From positions 1-33,306 of IMG/VR virus record IMGVR_UViG_3300043775_000772: a stretch of DNA of 33,306 nt; one strand, 5' to 3'. The position numbers were made by a program, and so were the translations under genes. Below are positions 28,585 through 33,306 of the stretch, in pieces. The DNA comes from a virus. How positions within the stretch are numbered: the first letter of the stretch is position 1; every line of letters begins with the position of its first letter. A model generated the notes under the pieces. It was not told where the DNA came from. It ran no database searches and worked only from the letters and a program-made list of their open reading frames with translations.

Positions 28585-29081
28585 AAATACCAATTAGTTA
28601 AATAGTTATTATGCTGTGGATATACATCACCGTTTTGATTTGCCGTGTACTCAGGAAATAAACTATTATTTTTGCAAATATAGTCTAAAAACCTTTGCGA
28701 GTAACTTTCAGCAATGCGTTTTTCTTTCTCGATTAAGTAATCAACCTCCTCTTTCGATACGATTTCGCTATTCTCAGATTGGTGCTTATATATCCCTTTA
28801 TTCGAAATAGTGTAAGCGCAGAAAGGTAAATACTCAACCATGGTAAAATGTATCAGCATTGGTTTTAAATACGACCTTACAAGCGTTATGTAATTACCCG
28901 ATAAAGTATTGTTGGTAATATCCGTTTTAATCTTATCCAATAGCTTACTACCCGTGTATTGTTGAATCCAAATGTTTTGCGCAACCAACACGAATTGAAT
29001 CACTTTGTCAACGTCTGTATTTGCGTTCAAAGAGGTGTATTCTTGCAAGTCTTTTTTTGATATTAATAGTGCTTCTGCCAT
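28581..29081 (-). CDS. Head-tail connector-like protein
   Basis: The protein has 166 residues, all helical by eye: MAEALLISKKDLQEYTSLNA, VDKVIQFVLVAQNIWIQQYT, RSYLKPMLIHFTMVEYLPFC, and a C-terminal charged helix with an unstructured tail. It resembles the gp6-like connector family of Bacteroidota phages, which binds under the portal. It lies nine bases after the portal gene. The call is from pattern and place. Confidence 0.65.
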   Translation of the reverse strand: MAEALLISKKDLQEYTSLNANTDVDKVIQFVLVAQNIWIQQYTGSKLLDKIKTDITNNTLSGNYITLVRSYLKPMLIHFTMVEYLPFCAYTISNKGIYKHQSENSEIVSKEEVDYLIEKEKRIAESYSQRFLDYICKNNSLFPEYTANQNGDVYPQHNNYLTNWYL

Positions 29082-29090
29082 GTCTTAAAA

Positions 29091-30809
29091 TTATTTAGGT
29101 AAAAATCCCTTATTAGGCATATCAATCGGTCGTGTGTAAACTCGTTTATCGTTTGTCGGTGCGATTTCACCAAGTTTGCGAGTTTGTGCAGGCGTGAACT
29201 TCTTAGCTAAAGGTGAATTAACGTCTGACTTTCTTAAGTAAGTTTCTCTTACCCACTTATGATGACATGCTCCACCGCCTTTGTATAACCATATGTCATA
29301 AGTAGTTGCCCCACGTGGTCCAAAACCGCCCTCTGTTCCGTCTGCTCTTGTACTTGTTTGGTTTACAATTTCACTGCTCATTCTAACAATATCCTCTTTA
29401 CGATATACTTTATTAGCTTGAATCATTTTTCTGCAAAACAAACGAGTCTTATCAGTTATCTCACCAACGTATCTATAACGATGCTTGAAAATCTCACCAT
29501 CTTGTAAGCTCTTTGTGTTAGGTCGTGCCGTACCTGTTTTTACTAAGTTTAGAACCTTAGACAATTTTGTAGGCTCGTTAAGTTTGCGTAATTGTTCGTC
29601 CAATTCCTCTTCAAGCTCATAATCTACCTCGTGACTATCAATCAACACCCACTCATCTAAATCAATGTCCTCACCGTATTTCGCAACGTCTAATTCATCC
29701 TGGGCGCTCATTTTAACCTCTTGTACAGGTTGTAGTTCATCCCCTTGTAAAGGATTCAATGTTTTAAACTTAAGGTTAAGTGAAACACCATTAAATGACA
29801 ACACTTTTTTAAGCATTTCAACGATCATTTGTTGTTTTGGCTTTATAACCATGTTTTCAAATAACAACGCTCCTGTTTTCATTTCATCAGCATTGCTACT
29901 AAATCCTGATGCAACCGACACCCCAAATAATAAAGGAGTAGTAACGTTGTGAGAGCGTAATATTTTGAAGGTAGATTCATCTGACAAATATTGGTAATGG
30001 TCCGCAGCGTCTTGCAATGGTACGGTGTCAATTGTTGTTTTAGTAGCTTCATTCTCATTGAATGATATTACAACTTTCTTACCCTTTGACCCTGTTAATT
30101 TACCTATCACAGACGCAGAAATTTCATCCTTCATCTCGTCGGTTGGTGTCCCATTGTTGAAATTTACGATACTGGTGGGAGCGAAGGAATTTTCAACCTC
30201 ATTAATAAGGTATTCAGCTATTTTTTCTTCAAGATATGCGTAATCAATCCCACCTTGATAATCGACATTTGAAAAGTATTTCATACCAGCAGAATAAGGT
30301 GCTAGATACAAAATCTCAACTTCTTTTTTTGAAGTTCCAAAAGCATCGAATCGTTTAGGTACGTACTTCTTTGGGTCGCTCCAATTGTCAGAATAATAAT
30401 AACCTACAATGTCCCCGTCTTGGTTACACTTTTCAGGTCTTAACAACTGAATAGGTGTGTGAAAAGCCCTTGTAATTGCCTTATGTCCTTTGTCATAGTG
30501 TATCTGTAAGGCACATTGACCAAGTGCGTACAAATCGAATATAATGCGCCTTAAATCATCTTCTTTAAGAATAGATAGTAATTGCGCCCATTCGTTTGGC
30601 TTCATTGCGCTATCAGTAGCTGTTAACCCTTGACCAAATATTAATCGGCAAATGTTATTAATTACGGCGTTATTGGTTGCTGAATTACTATACCTGTCGA
30701 TTAAGAACTGATAGTAATTATTATCCGCTCCATATTCTACCCACTCGTTTTTATTGTTCTCAACAATGACAGGGGCAGTGTAGGAGGATAGTTGTATAAT
30801 GTTATTCAT
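29091..30809 (-). CDS. Portal protein with a C-terminal head-morphogenesis-like domain
   Basis: The protein has 572 residues. The first 370 residues fit an HK97-like portal: NNAVINNICRLIFGQGLTAT, IFDLYALGQCALQIHYDKGH, the core SHNVTTPLLFGVSVASGFSS (about 280-300), and FENMVIKPKQQMIVEMLKKV. The remaining 190 residues are not typical of portals and include KHRYRYVGEITDKTRLFCRK (about 445-465), FGPRGATTYDIWLYKGGGAC (about 495-515) and HHKWVRETYLRK. This Cys/His pattern resembles a Mu gpF-type minor head domain fused to the portal. The portal forms the packaging ring and neck. It is transcribed downstream of the capsid gene here, unlike the usual order. It overlaps the small beta protein by eight bases. 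Confidence 0.75.
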   Translation of the reverse strand: MNNIIQLSSYTAPVIVENNKNEWVEYGADNNYYQFLIDRYSNSATNNAVINNICRLIFGQGLTATDSAMKPNEWAQLLSILKEDDLRRIIFDLYALGQCALQIHYDKGHKAITRAFHTPIQLLRPEKCNQDGDIVGYYYSDNWSDPKKYVPKRFDAFGTSKKEVEILYLAPYSAGMKYFSNVDYQGGIDYAYLEEKIAEYLINEVENSFAPTSIVNFNNGTPTDEMKDEISASVIGKLTGSKGKKVVISFNENEATKTTIDTVPLQDAADHYQYLSDESTFKILRSHNVTTPLLFGVSVASGFSSNADEMKTGALLFENMVIKPKQQMIVEMLKKVLSFNGVSLNLKFKTLNPLQGDELQPVQEVKMSAQDELDVAKYGEDIDLDEWVLIDSHEVDYELEEELDEQLRKLNEPTKLSKVLNLVKTGTARPNTKSLQDGEIFKHRYRYVGEITDKTRLFCRKMIQANKVYRKEDIVRMSSEIVNQTSTRADGTEGGFGPRGATTYDIWLYKGGGACHHKWVRETYLRKSDVNSPLAKKFTPAQTRKLGEIAPTNDKRVYTRPIDMPNKGFLPK

Positions 30810-31119
30810 AAATAATAAATTCGTTGGTTGTTACCGTTTGTGTGAAATTCGAGCTTGGATTATCTGTACAAAATACACGTCCATAGAATCGGATATCGTT
30901 TGTTTTTCCAATCTTACAAATATACGTATGACCTTCTTTTAATGCAAATGTAGCCGTTGCCGTGTGGTAATAATCACCCGTTGCGTATGTAGTTATATTA
31001 ATCGTTGTAGTGACGTTTGTTTGTTCGTCGGTTAAAAATATCTTATCTGAATTACCCGTGCCTTCACGTGGGATAAAATAAACCGTTTGCGGTGATGTGG
31101 ATGTCGTTAATACTATCAT
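30802..31119 (-). CDS. Small beta-rich structural-type protein
   Basis: The protein has 105 residues from the ATG at 31119 (MIVLTTSTSPQTVYFIPREG). The longer frame from a TTG at 31155 would use codons within the terminator T run and give a false signal-peptide look. The pattern of alternating strands with Cys pairs (GHTYICKIGK, VFCTDNPSSN) recurs in small structural proteins of Bacteroidota phages as I recall. It follows a terminator and contains a promoter for the portal gene. The role is unknown. Confidence 0.65.
   Translation of the reverse strand: MIVLTTSTSPQTVYFIPREGTGNSDKIFLTDEQTNVTTTINITTYATGDYYHTATATFALKEGHTYICKIGKTNDIRFYGRVFCTDNPSSNFTQTVTTNEFIIYE
30917..30948 (-). promoter_or_regulatory. 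Bacteroidota-type promoter ahead of the portal gene
   Basis: Minus strand: TTTG (30948-30945), 20-bp spacer, TATATTTG (30924-30917), a full match. It lies about 110 bases before the portal start inside another gene. It may provide portal and lysis transcripts after the upstream terminators. Confidence 0.5.
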
Positions 31120-31152
31120 TAATAGTATAACTAAAAAAGAGTGTTTTTGTTG

Positions 31153-31181
31153 CAAAAAAAAGAGGGGCTATTAAACCCCTC
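31153..31181 (-). terminator. Rho-independent terminator after the second tube-like gene
   Basis: GAGGGG and CCCCTC pair over six bases around an eight-base loop and lead into eight T on the minus strand. It probably lowers transcription of the downstream portal and lysis genes relative to the tube genes. Confidence 0.8.
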
Positions 31182-31188
31182 CGAAAAA

Positions 31189-31785
31189 TTAACTTGTAAC
31201 TATTATACTTGCTGTTTGTCCTCCTGATGGGTCAATGTCGTAATAAAACGCACTTGTACCACTTGCAACGAATTGCGACGGCAATAGCTCTTCCGCTTGG
31301 AAGGTCAAGGAATAACCGCTAAAATCACCCAAAGCCCCTCCATTATTTATACTTCCTGCTGTTAAATCACAACCTCTAAGTAGTCCAACCAAGAAAAATT
31401 GTCCTTCGTTGTTTTCAACTAAAATACGTGGTTTTGCATAAGCCAATGTTTTAACAGCATTGTGCGTTGCTATGTCCTGTTTTTTTAGTTTTATAGTCAA
31501 TGTTTGACGAAAAAAAGTAGTACCGTTTTCACGTGAACTTACTATCTCTTGGTCGTAAACATTCTCATTAGATTTCAACTCAAACTTATAAAGTTTCTCC
31601 ACAAAATTTACGTAGTCAATTGATTCGCTAAAATCAGTATCAGCAACATAAATCCCACTGCCTAAAGTTGTTTCCTTGTAAATGTAGTTAGCTGTAATAT
31701 CTTCATTAATAAAGTATACATTACGCAACCCACCGAGACTGTCTTTACACGGCTCTATACGTCCCGAAGTTATTAAACAAGCCAT
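31189..31785 (-). CDS. Tail tube-like protein, second copy
   Basis: The protein has 198 residues from the ATG at 31785 (MACLITSGRIEPCKDSLGGL), two bases after the upstream copy. An earlier start at 31821 would overlap it. The central 105 residues match the upstream copy at about four of five positions (KSNENVYDQEIVSSRENGTT, RQTLTIKLKKQD, TAGSINNGGALGDFSGYSLT), while both ends differ. The beta-rich fold and place after the capsid gene suggest a tail tube subunit. The longer loop at 35-55 (NYIYKETTLGSGIYVADTDF) is not in the first copy. Confidence 0.6.
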   Translation of the reverse strand: MACLITSGRIEPCKDSLGGLRNVYFINEDITANYIYKETTLGSGIYVADTDFSESIDYVNFVEKLYKFELKSNENVYDQEIVSSRENGTTFFRQTLTIKLKKQDIATHNAVKTLAYAKPRILVENNEGQFFLVGLLRGCDLTAGSINNGGALGDFSGYSLTFQAEELLPSQFVASGTSAFYYDIDPSGGQTASIIVTS

Positions 31786-31787
31786 GA

Positions 31788-32330
31788 TTAAGCAGTTACA
31801 ACAGTTGCACCCGTGAAACAATCAGAAACAATAGTCGTTGAGCTTGTAATATCAGTGAACGGTGCTGGTAAAGCCTCTTCCGCCGTAAAAGTCAAACTGT
31901 AACCTGAAAAATCTGAAAGCGCCCCGCCATTATTGATACTACCCGCCGTTAAATCTGCTCCTCTAAACAATCCCATCAAGAAAAATTGACCGTTGTTATT
32001 CTCTACTAAAACGTGCGGTCTAGAGTAAGCTAATAACTTTATTTCTTTGTGTGTTGTCGCATCTTGTTTTTTCAACTTAATTGTTAACGTTTGTCTGAAA
32101 AAAGTCGTCCCAGCTTCACGGCTTGAAACTATTTCTTGGTCAAATACATTTTCGTTAGATTTCAACTCATATTTATACAAGTTATCCACGTTTGTTACTG
32201 CTGTTATTAGGTCATTCGAGAAAGTCACGTCTGACGGAACTATCTGAAAATTAATAAAGTATACGGCTTTCAGTCCTCCGATTGCCTCTTTGCACGCCTC
32301 CGCGCGTCCTATGGTTAAGTTACATGCCAC
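31788..32330 (-). CDS. Tail tube-like protein, first copy
   Basis: The protein has 180 residues with a GTG start (MACNLTIGRAEACKEAIGGL). It is beta-rich: DNLYKYELKSNENVFDQEIV, TFFRQTLTIKLKKQDATTHK, RPHVLVENNNGQFFLMGLFR, ending in an unstructured Thr-rich tail. This family recurs near the capsid gene in Bacteroidota phages as I recall. A major tail tube role is likely but not proven. It lies between a terminator and its near-identical neighbour, an apparent recent duplication. Confidence 0.6.
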   Translation of the reverse strand: MACNLTIGRAEACKEAIGGLKAVYFINFQIVPSDVTFSNDLITAVTNVDNLYKYELKSNENVFDQEIVSSREAGTTFFRQTLTIKLKKQDATTHKEIKLLAYSRPHVLVENNNGQFFLMGLFRGADLTAGSINNGGALSDFSGYSLTFTAEEALPAPFTDITSSTTIVSDCFTGATVVTA

Positions 32331-32350
32331 CTGATTAAGTTTTAAATTTT

Positions 32351-32381
32351 AAAAAAAAAGGAGGGAAGTTAAACCCCCTCC
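32351..32381 (-). terminator. Rho-independent terminator after the major capsid gene
   Basis: GGAGGG and CCCTCC pair over six bases with a loop of ten, followed by nine T on the minus strand. It probably limits readthrough so that capsid mRNA is the most abundant. Confidence 0.75.
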
Positions 32382-32405
32382 CTTAATTGGTTATTAATTA
32401 GTTAA

Positions 32406-33306
32406 TTAATTTGCTGCGTTTACGATGTTGTAAGTAACAATGTCAGATACTGAATGATAATTTACAGCCATTCCTGCTCTAAGTACAAAACGTACATTTT
32501 GAGAACCGTCTAATGGGCTCATATCTATCACCTTAACTTCGTTTTGGTCGTTTAATAAACCACAACCGAAGAACAAGTTAGAAGTCTCAGCAGCGATAGC
32601 AGTGTTAGCAGCCATACCGTTCGCAACGAATAAAGGAATACCCTCGAAAGTTAACGCTTGACCATTATACCATTGTGTCCCCTTAGCTTCAACACCATTG
32701 TTAGATGTAGCTGCAACACTAAATCCACCCAACGCTCTTACATAAGCTCTCATTACACCTTGTGGAACGTAAATTTTCAAGTCAGGAGAACCATACAATG
32801 CTGTTGGAATAGCATCTACAATTTTTCCTAATTCAGCGATTACCGTAGAAGCTGCAGAAATAGCAGAAGAACCAGCAACCTCATTTGCAGTAGGTAAAGC
32901 AGCATCAGCAGCTAATAATGTAGCAATGCCGTCAATTTGTCCAGCCGTAGCCGTTGCACCTCTCCAAATAGAAACCTCAACTGACTCAGCAACTTTCTCA
33001 GTAATGTAAGCCAAGAAATAATCTACAAAAGATTTAGCTAAAACTTTGTTAGCAGATAATCCCATTTCTTCAGCTTCCCATGTAGCTTCAAAATCTTTTT
33101 TACACAATTGTAGGTTAACTTGGAAATTCTCCAATGTCAAACTTCTTTCAGTCAAAGAAACCTCTGAAAGTGCAGTAAAGTCACACGTTGCATTTTTCAA
33201 TAAAGCATCCGTGCTTAATTTATGCATTGTAGTCTTATAAGCAATGTTTGGAATGATAGTCATACCTCCATTTGCCAATGTGTTACCGCTTAATAAAGCA
33301 GCTTTT
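32406..33306 (-). CDS. Major capsid protein, C-terminal part (joins the left end)
   Basis: This is the main part of the 319-residue capsid protein; its first codons lie at the left end of the window after circle closure. Features are of an HK97-like fold: an N-terminal arm (LSEVSLTERSLTLENFQVNL), a long spine helix (SFVDYFLAYITEKVAESVEV), Ala-rich segments, the P-domain LKIYVPQGVMRAYVRALGGF, and a beta-rich end (VRFVLRAGMAVNYHSVSDIV). It forms the shell. It is followed by a terminator, and scaffold-like and protease genes lie upstream. The call is strong by position and composition. Confidence 0.85.
   Translation of the reverse strand, partial: KAALLSGNTLANGGMTIIPNIAYKTTMHKLSTDALLKNATCDFTALSEVSLTERSLTLENFQVNLQLCKKDFEATWEAEEMGLSANKVLAKSFVDYFLAYITEKVAESVEVSIWRGATATAGQIDGIATLLAADAALPTANEVAGSSAISAASTVIAELGKIVDAIPTALYGSPDLKIYVPQGVMRAYVRALGGFSVAATSNNGVEAKGTQWYNGQALTFEGIPLFVANGMAANTAIAAETSNLFFGCGLLNDQNEVKVIDMSPLDGSQNVRFVLRAGMAVNYHSVSDIVTYNIVNAAN
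33180..33306. repeat. Direct terminal repeat, right copy (circular-assembly overlap)
   Basis: This is the exact second copy of bases 1-127. See the left copy for interpretation. Confidence 0.95.

Noticed and set aside
28675-28682. TATATTTG on the minus strand inside the connector gene
   Set aside because: No TTTG or TTG at a proper distance; likely chance in AT-rich DNA.
29665-29952. Plus-strand frame of 95 codons
   Set aside because: Antisense of the portal gene; no leader or family resemblance.
31120-31155. Signal peptide on the small beta protein before the portal
   Set aside because: It depends on a TTG start inside the terminator T run. The ATG at 31119 begins a typical strand-rich protein.
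1-33306. tRNA genes, CRISPR arrays, insertion sequences, integrase
   Set aside because: I looked for cloverleaf-like runs with a TTCRA arm, spaced direct repeats, transposase motifs and tyrosine or serine recombinase motifs by eye and found none. A tRNA search program would be more decisive.

Overview
The window is almost certainly one complete circular genome of a small tailed dsDNA phage of Bacteroidota (probably a flavobacterium-type host). The first 127 bases are repeated exactly at the right end, so the unique length is 33,179 bp, and the major capsid gene is simply cut by the arbitrary opening point. Reasons for the host call: AT-rich DNA, several promoters of the Bacteroidota type (TTTG or TTG, 19-20 bp, TAnnTTTG), A-rich rather than Shine-Dalgarno-like leaders, and protein families typical of Bacteroidota phages (BT4734-type primase, DUF3127 SSB-like protein, XkdF protease, portal with a C-terminal head-morphogenesis-like domain). 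No contractile sheath is recognisable and a tape measure is present, so a siphovirus-like particle is the best guess. No integrase or recognisable lysogeny repressor is seen. These family assignments were made by eye, without database searches.

Every credible gene is on the minus strand, so the genome reads from high to low coordinates and then around the junction. Many neighbours overlap by ATGA or by a few bases. Three transcription blocks can be drawn. (1) A promoter near 26.45 kb drives seven genes: four small unknowns, an HTH protein, a secreted GH73-like wall hydrolase and an orphan DNA methyltransferase. It ends at a hairpin terminator near 24.1 kb. (2) A non-coding 0.5 kb stretch with seven 9-bp repeats and an AT-rich core is the likely origin. 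Next to it a promoter and structured leader precede a replication and recombination block (23.6 to 14.4 kb): PrimPol-helicase, SF2 helicase, VRR-NUC nuclease, ERF annealing protein, PD-(D/E)XK exonuclease, SSB-like protein, ThyX, MazG and many small unknowns. A second promoter lies inside it at 19.5 kb and a strong terminator closes it at 14.33 kb. (3) From 14.3 kb comes a sigma-70-like gene, then terminase, tail and head genes.

The structural block has an unusual order: small and large terminase, tail assembly chaperone with a T9 frameshift site, tail completion genes, two large tail proteins, tape measure, XkdF protease, fibre genes, a membrane GAF-like protein, scaffold-like protein, major capsid protein (across the junction), two near-identical tail-tube-like proteins, a small beta protein, portal, head-tail connector, a LamG-like adhesin, then holin and endolysin candidates. 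It ends in a hairpin terminator at 26.49 kb, next to the block 1 promoter.

The phage carries no DNA polymerase, so it must use the host replisome. It supplies its own priming and unwinding, single-strand annealing recombination, thymidylate synthesis and, probably, a sigma factor for the switch to late genes.
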